This document shows positions 7,703 to 17,105 of a stretch of 64,000 nt of DNA, in pieces. The notes under the pieces are model-generated. The model did no database searches. It had not been told where the DNA came from and worked only from the letters and a program-made list of their open reading frames with translations. The position numbers were made by a program, and so were the translations under genes. Each line of letters begins with the position of its first letter. Position 1 is the first letter of the stretch. Source of the stretch: DAISKN01 sp964553925 (GTDB lineage Bacteria; Acidobacteriota; Vicinamibacteria; Marinacidobacterales; SMYC01); the NCBI GenBank assembly GCA_964553925.1, contig CAZKNR010000208.1:23517-87516 (forward strand), read 5' to 3'.

Positions 7703-8809
7703 ATGGAAGCGATCAAAAACCTGATCAACTGGCTCTCCGGCCCGACGGTGCTGTTCACGCTCGCGACCGCCGGGTTCATCCTTTCGCTCTGCTATCCCAA
7801 GGTGTGGTCCAGGCGCAACGCGATCGTGGTCTTCTCGATCATGGCGGTGTTCTACTTCGTCAGCATGTTCGATCCGAACTTCTTCCTCATCGTGGCGAAG
7901 CCCGACAACGTCCCCATCACCTTCGTGCTGTTCGGTGTCGGTTTCTTCACCTGGTTCGCGATGCACCAGGGGGTCGAGAACGACAAGCGGATTAGCGCGG
8001 GAGAGCCGCCGATGGAGAAGCAGGAGGAAGACAAGGTGTGGGTGTGGCCCGACCTGGTCTACGTGGAGTTCCTCTGCATGATCCTCCTCTCGATCGGGCT
8101 CATCGCGTGGTCGATTCTCCTGCGCGCGCCCATCGAGCAGCCGGCGAATCCCGCGGACTCCCCGAACCCCTCGAAAGCGCCGTGGTACTTCCTCGGGCTC
8201 CAGGAGATGCTGGTGTACTTCGACCCCTGGCTCGCGGGGGTCGTCTTTCCGACGCTCATCATCGTGGGTCTGATGGCGATCCCGTTCATCGACACCAACC
8301 CCAAGGGCAACGGCTACTTCACGTTCAAGGAGCGCCGGGTCGAGATCGGACTCTTCCTCTACGGGTTTCTAGTCCTCTGGGTGCTGCTGGTGGTCTCGGG
8401 GACCTTTCTCCGCGGCCCCAACTGGAACTTCTTCGGTCCTTATGAGTATTGGGACCAGCACCGCGTGGAGCCGCTCCTGAACGTCCATGTATCGGACTTC
8501 TTCTGGGTGAAGCTCCTCGGGCGGACGCTACCCCAAAACCCGATCTTGCGCGAGTTCATCGGCATCATTCTGGTCCTCGTGTACGTTGGCGTTCTCCCGG
8601 TGCTGATGGCCCTGCCCAAGGCGAAGCTTCCTCGCTTCCTGCGATGGCTGAGCTTCAACAAGTACTACGTAAAGATGGGCCCGGCCCGATATTACCTGGG
8701 AGTCTCGCTCTTTTTACTCATGCTGAGCCTCCCCATCAAGATGTACTTGAGGTGGATGTTCAACCTGAAGTACATCGTGACCTTCCCGGAGATCTTTTTC
8801 AACATTTAG
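7703..8809 (+). CDS. Cytochrome b, C-terminal (subunit IV-like) subunit
   Basis: 368 aa, much longer than plant-type subunit IV (about 160 aa), with about eight hydrophobic segments. The Qo loop is SKAPWYFLGLQEMLVYF, the PEWY motif reading APWY, as in menaquinol complexes of Firmicutes type. Two extra N-terminal membrane helices (residues about 10-30 and 40-60) precede the conserved part. It completes the cytochrome b fold with the preceding gene, 45 bases upstream. The long C-terminal membrane extension may contact the oxidase or the multiheme subunit (inference). Confidence 0.92.
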   Translation: MEAIKNLINWLSGPTVLFTLATAGFILSLCYPKVWSRRNAIVVFSIMAVFYFVSMFDPNFFLIVAKPDNVPITFVLFGVGFFTWFAMHQGVENDKRISAGEPPMEKQEEDKVWVWPDLVYVEFLCMILLSIGLIAWSILLRAPIEQPANPADSPNPSKAPWYFLGLQEMLVYFDPWLAGVVFPTLIIVGLMAIPFIDTNPKGNGYFTFKERRVEIGLFLYGFLVLWVLLVVSGTFLRGPNWNFFGPYEYWDQHRVEPLLNVHVSDFFWVKLLGRTLPQNPILREFIGIILVLVYVGVLPVLMALPKAKLPRFLRWLSFNKYYVKMGPARYYLGVSLFLLMLSLPIKMYLRWMFNLKYIVTFPEIFFNI

Positions 8810-8831
8810 GCCTTTAAGGCTGGAGTCGACC

Positions 8832-11633
8832 GTGGCCAAACCCGAGCCTGGACACGCATATTTCATCCCGCGGCTGAACGTCATCTTCGGCGTAAGCTCG
8901 ATAGCGCTTTTCGTCACGACCCTCTGGATGGTATGGGCGGACTACTCTCGCGAGTGGAAGTCCGTTCAGCGGCAGTTCTTCCAGTTGGAGCGCGAGACCA
9001 CCGAGCGGCAGATCGCCGACGCCGACAAACGAGTGAACCGGAGGGAGCTCGAGCGGGTTACGGCCGACCTTCAGGCGGCTACCCAGGAGCTCGCGGCGAA
9101 GGAGGAGGAGATCCAGAAGCTCGAGAGCGAGGTCTTCGAGTTGAGCTCGAAATGGACCCTCTCCGACATCCGGGAGCGGGAGCTGAAGGCGGTCTATGAC
9201 TCGGAGAAATTCTACTACGAGGAGGGCGCGCGCGCCCCGCTCGGAAAGAGGGTCTCCGCCTCCGAGTTCCAGGGTCTCGAAACCAACTTCCTCGGGGCCC
9301 GCGAGCTACGGCTCGCCATCGAGTTCGAGCGCAGTCAGAAACAGCGCCAGATTCGGGAGCTTCGAGCGAAATTCACGGAGCTGAACGGGAACAAGGAGGC
9401 GCTGACCCAGGAGGCGGCTCTCCTGAGGCGAAAGTCCGATTCCATCGCCGTGAACTTCCCGAATATCTTCCGAAACCTTCCGGTCGTGGACTTCATCGAT
9501 CCCAACATCGAGGTGCAGCAGGTCCTGGTGCGAAACGTCACCGAGGACCTGAACTTCATCCAGGTTCCGCGGATCGACCGCTGCCAGACCTGCCACCTGG
9601 GGATCGACAACCCGGCGTATGCGGACGCTCCGCAGCCGTTCCGGACCCATCCGAACCTCGAGCTCTACGTCGCGCCCGAGTCGATTCACCCCCGCGACGA
9701 CTTCGGCTGTACTTCCTGCCACGAAGGGCGTGGCCGCGCCATCACCTTCGCCGGGGTCGACCACACGCCTAAGACCGAAGAGCAGCAGCATGAGTGGGAG
9801 GAGATGTACGGCTGGAAGGAAGATCACTACTGGGACAAGCCGATGTACCCGAACGGCTACGCCGAGGCGGGCTGTCTGAGGTGTCATAAAGACCAGGTGC
9901 TGCTCCCGGGGGCTTCGAGCTTCAATCAGTCGAGGAGCCTCTACGAGCAGGCCGGATGCTGGAGCTGCCACAATACAACTGGGTTCGAGGATCGCCGGAA
10001 AGTCGGCCCGAATCTCCAGCACGTCGGCTCCAAGACCACGACCGACTGGGCTCTGCGGTGGGTGAAGGATCCGAAGAGCTTCAAGACCGCGACCTACATG
10101 CCCCGGTTCTGGAACCTCGAGAACAACCTCGACTCCGAGATCGGCGCGCGCAACGCGACCGAAGTCGCCTCGATCGTCTCTTACGTCTTCTCGAAGTCCA
10201 AGCCCTTGACCTACGGTCCCGTTCCCGGCGGTGACGCCGCGAGCGGAAAGGCGCTCTTCGAGACCGTCGGCTGCCAGGGCTGTCACATCGTCGAGGAGAC
10301 GGATCTCGAGAATGTCGACTGGTACCGAAGGAAGGGGCCGAGCCTCGTGGGCGTCGGCAGCAAGGTGAATCGGGAGTTCCTTTTCAACTGGGTGAAGAAC
10401 CCCAAGCACTACTGGGAACAGACGTTCATGCCGGACTTGAGGCTCACCGACCGCGAGGCGGCCGACATCACCGCCTTCTTGATGAGCTCCAAGAACGAGG
10501 CGTTCGAAGCGCTTCCCGTTCCCCAGATCGACGACGCCGCCCTCGACGAGATCACTCTCGAGTTCCTTCGCACCAGCCTCCCGCTCTCCCAGGCCGAGAC
10601 CCGTCTCTCGGGGATGTCGCGCGACGATAAGGCCCTTTACTCCGGAGAGCGGTTGATCCTCCGCTATGGCTGCTTCGGCTGCCACGACATCGAGGGGTTC
10701 GAGAACGCGCAGAAGATCGGAGTCGACCTTTCGACCTGGGGCTCGAAGATGGTGACCAGGCTCGATTTCGGCTACGTCGATATCGAGCACACCCGGAAAG
10801 CCTGGCTCGAGCAGAAGCTCGAGGCGCCCCGAAGCTACGACAACGGGAAGCTCAAGAGCCCGCCGGAGAAGCTTCGGATGGGTTACTTCGGCTTCACCGA
10901 TGCCGAGGTCGATACTCTCGTCCGACAGGTGCTGTCGCAAGTGCGCGACGAGCTTCCCCGCGAGGCGAGGAAGAACCTGAGCGCGAACGAGGCCTATGGC
11001 GAGAGAGCGCGGCGCCTCATTCACGAGTACAACTGCCGCGGCTGCCACATCGTCGACGGCTTCGGGGGTGGCATCTATCAGACCATCGCCGATACCGGTC
11101 TGAGGCCGCCGAACCTCAATACCCAGGGGGCGCGGGCTCAGGCGGACTGGCTCTTCAGCTTCTTGAAGGCGCCGTCGACGGTCCGGTCCTGGTTGAACGT
11201 CCGAATGCCCACCTTCCACTTCGCCGACGAGGATGCCAACAAGCTCGTGCAGGGATTCATGGCGATGGAAGGGACCGATCCGTTCGAGACCGCGGCGGAG
11301 CATCACGCGGATCCGGCGTTGGTTCGAACCGGAGATCAGCTCCTGGTACGGCTCCAATGCGAGCGCTGTCACATCGCTTCCGCCGCCGGGAGCATGGAAG
11401 CCTCACAACTCGCGCCGAGCTTCCGACTGTCGGGAGAAAGGCTTCGCGAGGAGTGGATCGTGGACTGGCTGAAAGACCCGCAGTCGATCACTCCGGGGAC
11501 CCAGATGCCCCAGTTCTGGCCGGTGGATCAAGCTGGTGGAACCCGTATCACGCCGCTCCCCGACGTCCTCGGCGGCGATCCCGAGGCCCAGATGCGGGCG
11601 GTCGCGGCCTATATCATGAGGTATACGCGCTAA
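8832..11633 (+). CDS. Membrane-anchored octaheme cytochrome c of the bc complex
   Basis: 933 aa, GTG start. A single N-terminal anchor (about residues 17-38) is followed by a long coiled coil (about 45-210) and a C-terminal half with eight CXXCH heme sites at residues 251, 293, 348, 376, 481, 614, 735 and 843. Several modules carry a downstream MP(R/D/T/Q) motif (YMPRFW, FMPDLR, RMPTFH, QMPQFW) that could supply the axial Met of class I folds. In QcrABC-type complexes this position is a mono- or diheme protein, so an eight-heme chain is unusual. The stop overlaps the coxB start (TAATG). It probably carries electrons from Rieske to CuA. Confidence 0.92.
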   Translation: MAKPEPGHAYFIPRLNVIFGVSSIALFVTTLWMVWADYSREWKSVQRQFFQLERETTERQIADADKRVNRRELERVTADLQAATQELAAKEEEIQKLESEVFELSSKWTLSDIRERELKAVYDSEKFYYEEGARAPLGKRVSASEFQGLETNFLGARELRLAIEFERSQKQRQIRELRAKFTELNGNKEALTQEAALLRRKSDSIAVNFPNIFRNLPVVDFIDPNIEVQQVLVRNVTEDLNFIQVPRIDRCQTCHLGIDNPAYADAPQPFRTHPNLELYVAPESIHPRDDFGCTSCHEGRGRAITFAGVDHTPKTEEQQHEWEEMYGWKEDHYWDKPMYPNGYAEAGCLRCHKDQVLLPGASSFNQSRSLYEQAGCWSCHNTTGFEDRRKVGPNLQHVGSKTTTDWALRWVKDPKSFKTATYMPRFWNLENNLDSEIGARNATEVASIVSYVFSKSKPLTYGPVPGGDAASGKALFETVGCQGCHIVEETDLENVDWYRRKGPSLVGVGSKVNREFLFNWVKNPKHYWEQTFMPDLRLTDREAADITAFLMSSKNEAFEALPVPQIDDAALDEITLEFLRTSLPLSQAETRLSGMSRDDKALYSGERLILRYGCFGCHDIEGFENAQKIGVDLSTWGSKMVTRLDFGYVDIEHTRKAWLEQKLEAPRSYDNGKLKSPPEKLRMGYFGFTDAEVDTLVRQVLSQVRDELPREARKNLSANEAYGERARRLIHEYNCRGCHIVDGFGGGIYQTIADTGLRPPNLNTQGARAQADWLFSFLKAPSTVRSWLNVRMPTFHFADEDANKLVQGFMAMEGTDPFETAAEHHADPALVRTGDQLLVRLQCERCHIASAAGSMEASQLAPSFRLSGERLREEWIVDWLKDPQSITPGTQMPQFWPVDQAGGTRITPLPDVLGGDPEAQMRAVAAYIMRYTR

Positions 11634-12463
11634 TGGCAGATCAAAACGCCAAGCCCTACGTCAACCACGGGATGGCCATGGCCCTCGCCATCTGGGCAAT
11701 CATCCTGCTCTCCGTTTTCTTCTTCTTCAAGTACCCGGTTCCCGAGCTGGCGTCGGATCGATCGGGCCTGGATACTCTCTACTACGTCATCCTCGGGATC
11801 ACCGGTGTCGCTTTCGTGCTGGTGCAGTTTTTTCTCGGACTCTACATCTGGCGCTTTCGGCACCGGGAGGGAGCTCAGGGAAGCTACTGGCACGAGAGCC
11901 ACAAGATGGAGATGGTCTGGACGATTGGGACGGCGGTGGTGCTCCTCCCCGTCGTGTTCTCCGGTGTCGTGCTGTGGAGCCGGGTGCAGGCGGCGCCTCC
12001 CGATGACGCCTTCGTGGTGGAGGCGGTGGGCGCTCAGTTCCAGTGGGATTTCCGCTACGCCGGCGCCGATGGAGAATTCGGCGAGTTTCGCCCCGAGCTC
12101 TACTCTCTCGAGAACCCGCTCGGAATCGATCCGGAGGACGCGGCCTCGGCAGACGACTTCTTCCGCACGAATCAACTGGTCCTGCCGGTGAACCGTCCGG
12201 TCCACATCCGGCTCCGGTCCAAGGACATCCAGCACGCGTTCTTTCTTCCCAACTTCCGGGTGAAACAAGACCTCGTCCCCGGCATGTCGACCTCGGTCAC
12301 GTTCACCCCCATTAAAGTGGGGGAGTACGAGATCGCCTGCGCCGAGCTTTGCGGCCTCGGGCACTACCGCATGCGCGCCTTCCTCAGCGTGATGAGCGAG
12401 GGTGATTTTCAGAACTGGCTGTCGGAGCAGGCGGCCGCGACGGCGGCTTCCGTGAGTCCCTGA
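11633..12463 (+). CDS. coxB: Cytochrome c oxidase subunit II
   Basis: 276 aa with two N-terminal membrane helices (about 15-35 and 50-72) and a CuA cupredoxin domain. CuA ligands are His in DIQHAFFLPNF and the CAELCGLGHYRM box (CXXXCXXXHXXM). No CXXCH heme motif follows, unlike caa3-type subunit II, so electrons must arrive from a separate cytochrome. The ATG overlaps the TAA of the octaheme gene, which argues for coupled synthesis of the two electron-transfer partners. Confidence 0.95.
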   Translation: MADQNAKPYVNHGMAMALAIWAIILLSVFFFFKYPVPELASDRSGLDTLYYVILGITGVAFVLVQFFLGLYIWRFRHREGAQGSYWHESHKMEMVWTIGTAVVLLPVVFSGVVLWSRVQAAPPDDAFVVEAVGAQFQWDFRYAGADGEFGEFRPELYSLENPLGIDPEDAASADDFFRTNQLVLPVNRPVHIRLRSKDIQHAFFLPNFRVKQDLVPGMSTSVTFTPIKVGEYEIACAELCGLGHYRMRAFLSVMSEGDFQNWLSEQAAATAASVSP

Positions 12464-12476
12464 AGGAGATGATGGC

Positions 12477-14264
12477 ATGAGCGACGGTCATGACGGCCAC
12501 GGCCATGGCAAGCCGAGCTTTATAAGCACCTACCTCTTTACCTTCGATCACAAGATGATCGGAAAGCAGTACCTGACCCTCGCCATGTCGATGGCGCTCG
12601 TGGGCGGGCTTCTCGCGATGCTGGTCCGCCTGCAGCTCGGGTGGCCGGGGACGCAGTGGCCCCTGGTGGAGAAGCTCTTCCCCGTGGGAATGGCGAGCGG
12701 GGTGATGACCCCCGAGTTCTACATCATGCTGTTCACGATGCACGGGACCATCATGGTGTTCTTCGTGCTGTCGTTAGCACCGGTCTCGGGCTTCGGGAAT
12801 TTTCTCATCCCGCTCCAGATCGGGGCCCGCGACATGGCGTTTCCCTTCCTCAACATGCTTTCGTTCTGGACGGTGGTTCCCGGGGCGATCATCATCTTGA
12901 CCTCGTTTCTGGTCGAGGGTGGCGCTTCCGCCTCGGGCTGGACCGCGAACCCACCGCTGTCGGCGATTCGCTCCGCGATTCCCGGATCGGGAACCGGTCA
13001 AACCCTCTGGATCGTGGGGATGATGTTCTTCGTCGCCTCGTTCACCATGGGCGGCCTCAACTTCGTGGTGACGATCTTCAGCCTGCGGACCAAGGGCATG
13101 TCGATGATGCGGCTCCCGCTCACCACCTGGGCGCAATTCACGGTCGGCGTTCTCGGACTCCTGAGCTTCCCCGCTCTCGCCGCCGCCTGCATCCTCTTGC
13201 TCTTCGATCGTGGGCTGGGAACGAGCTTCTACCTGCCGAAGGGGATCTTCATCGGAGAGACTCTCTTCCCCCACGAGGGCGGGGCGCCGCTTCTTTGGCA
13301 GCACCTGTTCTGGTTCCTCGGCCATCCCGAGGTCTACATCATCATGCTCCCCGCCATGGGCTTCGCCTCCGACATCCTCTCGACCTTCAGCCGAAGGCCC
13401 ATCTTCGGCTACCGGTCGATGGTCTACGCCATCGTTTCCATCGGAGCGCTGAGCTTCGTCGTCTGGGGACATCACATGTTCCTCTCGGGAATGAGCCCGT
13501 TCCTCGGAAGCGTCTTCGTCATGACCACCCTCGCCATCGCCATCCCGTCGGCGGTGAAGACCTTCAACTGGCTCGCGACCCTGTGGCAGGCGAGGATTCG
13601 CTTCACCACCCCGATGCTGTTCGCGCTCGGCATCGTCTCGCTCTTCGTGACCGGCGGGCTTACCGGTGTCTTTCTCGGAACCAACGCCACCGACATCCAG
13701 CTCCACGACACCTACTTCGTCGTCGCCCACTTCCACTTCATCATGGCGGGGGCGGGCCTCTTCGGAGCTCTCGCCGCGGTCTACTACTGGTTTCCGAAGA
13801 TGTATGGCCGCTTCATGAGCGAGGGCCTGGGAAAGGTCCACTTCTGGTTGACGTTTCTCGCCTACTACGGGACGTTTTTCCCCATGCACTATCTTGGTAT
13901 CGCGGGCATGATGCGCCGAATCTATGACCCGAATACCTATGAATACTTGAAGCCGCTTCAGCCGGTGAACACCTTCATCACGATTTGCGCTTTCGTCCTC
14001 GGAAGCGCGCAGCTCATCTTCGTCGCCAACTACTTCTGGAGCATGTACAAGGGCCGGGTCTGCACCGAGTCCAATCCCTGGGAGTCCAATGGGCTCGAGT
14101 GGTCGACGCCGCCGCTCCCCGGCCACGGCAACTGGGAGGGCGACATCCCCGAAGTTCACCGGTGGCCCTATGACTACAACCACCCGGACGAGAAGGCCGA
14201 CCACACACCGCAGTGGAAGGCCCCGGCCAAAGTGAGTGCCGCCAAAGTGAGCGCGGGAGGATAG
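12477..14264 (+). CDS. coxA: Cytochrome c oxidase subunit I (heme-copper oxidase)
   Basis: 595 aa, about 12 membrane helices. Seen are the CuB ligand and cross-linked Tyr in GHPEVY, the CuB pair in WGHHMF, the heme ligands in VVAHFHF, and a K-channel segment IPSAVKTFNW that retains the lysine (Ser in place of the usual Thr). GHPEVY and the K-channel lysine place it in the A family of proton-pumping oxidases. It starts 13 bases after coxB with a GGAGATG ribosome site. Confidence 0.96.
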   Translation: MSDGHDGHGHGKPSFISTYLFTFDHKMIGKQYLTLAMSMALVGGLLAMLVRLQLGWPGTQWPLVEKLFPVGMASGVMTPEFYIMLFTMHGTIMVFFVLSLAPVSGFGNFLIPLQIGARDMAFPFLNMLSFWTVVPGAIIILTSFLVEGGASASGWTANPPLSAIRSAIPGSGTGQTLWIVGMMFFVASFTMGGLNFVVTIFSLRTKGMSMMRLPLTTWAQFTVGVLGLLSFPALAAACILLLFDRGLGTSFYLPKGIFIGETLFPHEGGAPLLWQHLFWFLGHPEVYIIMLPAMGFASDILSTFSRRPIFGYRSMVYAIVSIGALSFVVWGHHMFLSGMSPFLGSVFVMTTLAIAIPSAVKTFNWLATLWQARIRFTTPMLFALGIVSLFVTGGLTGVFLGTNATDIQLHDTYFVVAHFHFIMAGAGLFGALAAVYYWFPKMYGRFMSEGLGKVHFWLTFLAYYGTFFPMHYLGIAGMMRRIYDPNTYEYLKPLQPVNTFITICAFVLGSAQLIFVANYFWSMYKGRVCTESNPWESNGLEWSTPPLPGHGNWEGDIPEVHRWPYDYNHPDEKADHTPQWKAPAKVSAAKVSAGG

Positions 14265-14274
14265 GCGCGCGGCG

Positions 14275-15174
14275 ATGCTTCCAGTCGGACAGGAAATCCG
14301 CAGTCCCGGCGCGTTCGCTACCGTCGGGGACTATCTCGACCTGACGAAGGCGCGTCTCTCGCTCACTGTCGTCGCGTCGGGAGTCGTGGGGTACTGTCTC
14401 GGAGCTTCTTTCATCGAGCCCGCCCATCTCCTGTCGTTCACTCTCGGGACGCTCCTCCTCGTCGCCGGAGCGAATGCATTCAATCAAGTCCTGGAACGCG
14501 AGACGGACGCCCGCATGCGGCGGACCGCTCAGAGGCCGATTCCCGCGGGACGGATCTCCGCCGCCGAGGCGGCCCTCGCCGCGACGCTCGCGTCTCTTCT
14601 CGGGCTCGTCTTCCTTTTCGCCGAGAGCGGTCCTTTGAGCGGAAGCCTCGGCGCTCTCGCGCTCGCGATCTACGTCCTCGTTTACACTCCGATGAAGCGG
14701 CGCTCGAGCTGGTCGACGCTTCCCGGAGCCGTCTCCGGCGCGATGCCGACGCTCATGGGCTACTCCGCGGCCGCGGGTACGCTCGCGGCGCCGGCGTGGT
14801 GTCTCTTCGGCATTCTCTTCTTCTGGCAGTTCCCCCACACCTGGGCCATCGCCGCTAGATACCGCGAGGACTTCGAGCGCGTTGGCAACCGCGCCCTTCC
14901 GGCGCGAGCGGTTTCTGCGGGGACCCTGATTGCCACCGGCGCGCTTCTTCTCACGAGCCTGCTGCCTTCGCTTTGGGGCGACGCCGGACTGGTCTACACC
15001 GTGGGCGCTCTGGTCCTGGGAGTGGCCTTCCTGGTATCGGCGGTTCGTTTCGGAAACGGCACCCGCCGAGCGCGAGCTACGGCGCTCCTCGCTACCTCTC
15101 TCCTCTATCTGCCGTTACTCCTCGCGCTCATCGCCTTCGGGGCTTTCGGGGTCTTCGGCGGAGGGGCGTTCTGA
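14275..15174 (+). CDS. ctaB: Protoheme IX farnesyltransferase (heme O synthase)
   Basis: 299 aa UbiA-family prenyltransferase with about eight or nine membrane helices. The Asp-rich prenyl diphosphate motif NAFNQVLERETDARMRRT is followed by RPIPAGRI, as in CtaB/CyoE. It converts heme B to heme O, the precursor of the heme A used by the oxidase encoded around it. It lies between coxA and coxC with ten bases and one base of spacing. Confidence 0.95.
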   Translation: MLPVGQEIRSPGAFATVGDYLDLTKARLSLTVVASGVVGYCLGASFIEPAHLLSFTLGTLLLVAGANAFNQVLERETDARMRRTAQRPIPAGRISAAEAALAATLASLLGLVFLFAESGPLSGSLGALALAIYVLVYTPMKRRSSWSTLPGAVSGAMPTLMGYSAAAGTLAAPAWCLFGILFFWQFPHTWAIAARYREDFERVGNRALPARAVSAGTLIATGALLLTSLLPSLWGDAGLVYTVGALVLGVAFLVSAVRFGNGTRRARATALLATSLLYLPLLLALIAFGAFGVFGGGAF

Positions 15175-15175
15175 A

Positions 15176-15817
15176 ATGACACCCACGCTCACCGAGCCCA
15201 CTGTCTCGCGCGGCTCTGGAGGCGGCGTCGACGCCCTCGAGCCCGGATTTGGGGACTACGGCAAAGGGGGAGAGGGCGCCCACCGGATCGAGACCGCGAA
15301 GCTCGGGCTCTGGGTCGCCATGGGATCGATCACGATGCTCTTCGCCGCCTTCACCAGCGCGTATATTGTGCGGAGCGCGGGACAAGACTGGGTGCCGCTC
15401 GAGGTGCCTTCGATCCTCTGGTGGAACACCGCCATCCTCCTCCTATCCAGCGTCACCATGGAGATCTCCCGCCGGAGCTTCCACCGCTGGCAGCCCATCA
15501 CCTTTCGCAAATGGCTCCTGGTCACCGCCGTTCTCGGATCGGGGTTCCTCATCGGGCAGCTCTTCGCCTGGCGGGAGCTCTCCCGGCAGGGGATCTACCT
15601 CGTGAGCCATCCCCACAGCTCGTTTTTCTACGTGTTGACGGGGGTCCACGGAGTGCACCTCCTCGCCGGAGTGGTGGCGCTCTTCTACGTGCTCGCGCTC
15701 GCGCTCCGATACCGCTTGACCCCGGGCGAGTCGAGCTCGCCCTCGGTCGCCGCTACCTATTGGCATTTCGTCGACGGCCTCTGGCTCTACCTGATTGTCG
15801 TGCTGTTCTATTTGTAG
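15176..15817 (+). CDS. coxC: Cytochrome c oxidase subunit III (first copy)
   Basis: 213 aa, five membrane helices after a polar N terminus of about 40 residues. Family motifs are FAAFTSAYIVR in helix 1, FFYVLTGVHGVHLLAGV and YWHFVDGLWLYLIVVLFYL at the end. The ATG at 15176 is one base after the ctaB stop; the frame is open upstream but that part lies inside ctaB. Subunit III stabilises subunit I and proton uptake in the D-pathway. A second, shorter homologue follows directly. Confidence 0.92.
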   Translation: MTPTLTEPTVSRGSGGGVDALEPGFGDYGKGGEGAHRIETAKLGLWVAMGSITMLFAAFTSAYIVRSAGQDWVPLEVPSILWWNTAILLLSSVTMEISRRSFHRWQPITFRKWLLVTAVLGSGFLIGQLFAWRELSRQGIYLVSHPHSSFFYVLTGVHGVHLLAGVVALFYVLALALRYRLTPGESSSPSVAATYWHFVDGLWLYLIVVLFYL

Positions 15818-15825
15818 GAGGAAGA

Positions 15826-16434
15826 ATGAGTAACACCGCCGCGGCGATGACCTCGCCCTGGACCGGCACCGCGAGTCCCTTCGGGGTCTCGTGGCAGAAG
15901 TTGATGATGTGGATCTTCATCATCACCGATGCCTTGCTTTTCGCCGGTCTCCTCGTGGGCTACGGGGTCGTGCGGGTCGCGAGCCCGACCTGGCCGGAGC
16001 AGTCCCTCGCTTTCAACATGAACTACATCACCTTGATGACGTTCACCCTCATCACCTCGAGCGCTACCATGGCCTGCGGCGTGGCCGCGGCGATGGCGGG
16101 AAACAAGAAGCACGTGACGTTGTTCCTGTGGCTGACCATCCTCGGAGGCCTCTCCTTTCTGGGAATGCAGGTCTACGAGTGGTCCCACTTCATCCACGAG
16201 GGCGCGCGCCTCACGAGTAACCCCTGGGGTGTGCCCCAGTTCAGCGCCTCGTTTTTCATCATCACCGGCTTTCACGGGATGCATGTGACCACCGGGGTCA
16301 CCATCCTCTTGATTGTGGCCATCCGGTCGGCGCTGGGGAAGTACTCGGTTCAAGGGGTCGAGAACGCGGGCCTGTACTGGCACTTCGTCGACCTGGTGTG
16401 GGTGTTCGTGTTCGCGCTGTTCTACCTTGTGTAG
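15826..16434 (+). CDS. Cytochrome c oxidase subunit III (second copy)
   Basis: 202 aa, five membrane helices, with SWQKLMMWIFIITDALLFAGLL at the start and FHGMHVTTGV ... YWHFVDLVWVFVFALFYLV at the end. It shares the subunit III fold and terminal motif with the preceding gene but diverges strongly elsewhere, so this is an old duplication. The ATG is preceded by AGGAGGAAG. Whether both copies enter one oxidase, or one replaces another subunit, cannot be decided from sequence. Confidence 0.92.
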   Translation: MSNTAAAMTSPWTGTASPFGVSWQKLMMWIFIITDALLFAGLLVGYGVVRVASPTWPEQSLAFNMNYITLMTFTLITSSATMACGVAAAMAGNKKHVTLFLWLTILGGLSFLGMQVYEWSHFIHEGARLTSNPWGVPQFSASFFIITGFHGMHVTTGVTILLIVAIRSALGKYSVQGVENAGLYWHFVDLVWVFVFALFYLV

Positions 16435-16463
16435 GCTGGTGTAGGTCAAGGAGCGAAGAAACA

Positions 16464-16781
16464 ATGTCGACACACGCGGAATCGGCGGGAGGCCACGGCT
16501 ACAAGGGTTACTGGCTCTTGTGGATCGTGCTCCTGGTGCTCACCGTTACGATGATCTTCATCGGCGAATCGCAGCTGGGAAAGGCTTCGCAAGCGACCCT
16601 GCTCCTCCTTGGCTCCTCTCTCAAAGCGAGCCTGATCATCTTCTTCTACATGCACCTGAGGTTCGAGAACCGAAACCTGATTCTCATCGTCCTCGTCGGA
16701 ATTTTCGTGACCAGCGTCCTGATGTTCGTGGTTCCGGCCTACGACGGGACGCAGATTCTCGAGCACCGTTTGTTCCGATGA
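16464..16781 (+). CDS. coxD: Cytochrome c oxidase subunit IV
   Basis: 105 aa, three membrane helices (about residues 15-37, 44-64 and 73-93) with the family segment SLKASLIIFFYMHLRFE. It is the small structural subunit of bacterial aa3-type oxidases. AAGGAG (16448-16453) precedes the ATG. The final codons overlap the start of the next small membrane protein (ATGA). Confidence 0.9.
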   Translation: MSTHAESAGGHGYKGYWLLWIVLLVLTVTMIFIGESQLGKASQATLLLLGSSLKASLIIFFYMHLRFENRNLILIVLVGIFVTSVLMFVVPAYDGTQILEHRLFR

Positions 16782-17041
16782 GCTCGAAGAAAATCGCAGC
16801 CTTGACGCTGGCCGCGGCGCTCCTCCTGGCGTTCGGCTACGTCGAGACCGCGTCGGCGCAGTGCGCGATGTGCCGCGCCGCGCTCGAGCAAGACGGAGGC
16901 CGGCTGGCGGCCGGCTTCAACCGCGCGATCTTGTTCCTCCTGGCGATGCCTTACGTCGTATTCGGCTCGATCGCTGGATCGTGGTATTGGAAGCGCCGAA
17001 AATCGGGAGGCGCCCTCGGAACCGAGAGCCCGGCCAAGTAG
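16778..17041 (+). CDS. Small exported CXXC membrane protein of the oxidase operon
   Basis: 87 aa. A signal-peptide-like segment ends in ASAQ (about residue 28) and is followed directly by CAMCRAALEQ, then a second membrane helix (about 50-70) and a basic cytoplasmic tail (WKRRK). The layout would put a CXXC pair just outside the membrane. Proteins of similar design occur next to oxidase genes in other bacteria, so a role in copper or redox assembly of CuA or CuB is plausible but unproven. The start overlaps coxD by four bases. Confidence 0.8.
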   Translation: MSSKKIAALTLAAALLLAFGYVETASAQCAMCRAALEQDGGRLAAGFNRAILFLLAMPYVVFGSIAGSWYWKRRKSGGALGTESPAK

Positions 17042-17105
17042 GTTTCTCGCCACCGCCGCCTGGTGGCTCCTCGGTTACACCGTTCTCGTCATCCTTTGGG
17101 GCGCC

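Noticed and set aside
11320..11330. GGTTCGAACC-like T-loop motif as a tRNA
   Set aside because: It lies inside the octaheme cytochrome gene and no cloverleaf can be drawn; likewise other TTCGA motifs in the window.
9306..11372. 688-codon open frame antisense to the octaheme cytochrome gene
   Set aside because: It is the GC-rich complement of a gene with eight intact heme motifs; no domain or ribosome site.
12774..14204. 476-codon open frame antisense to coxA
   Set aside because: Highly charged His/Glu/Arg-rich translation typical of the reverse strand of membrane genes; coxA is beyond doubt.
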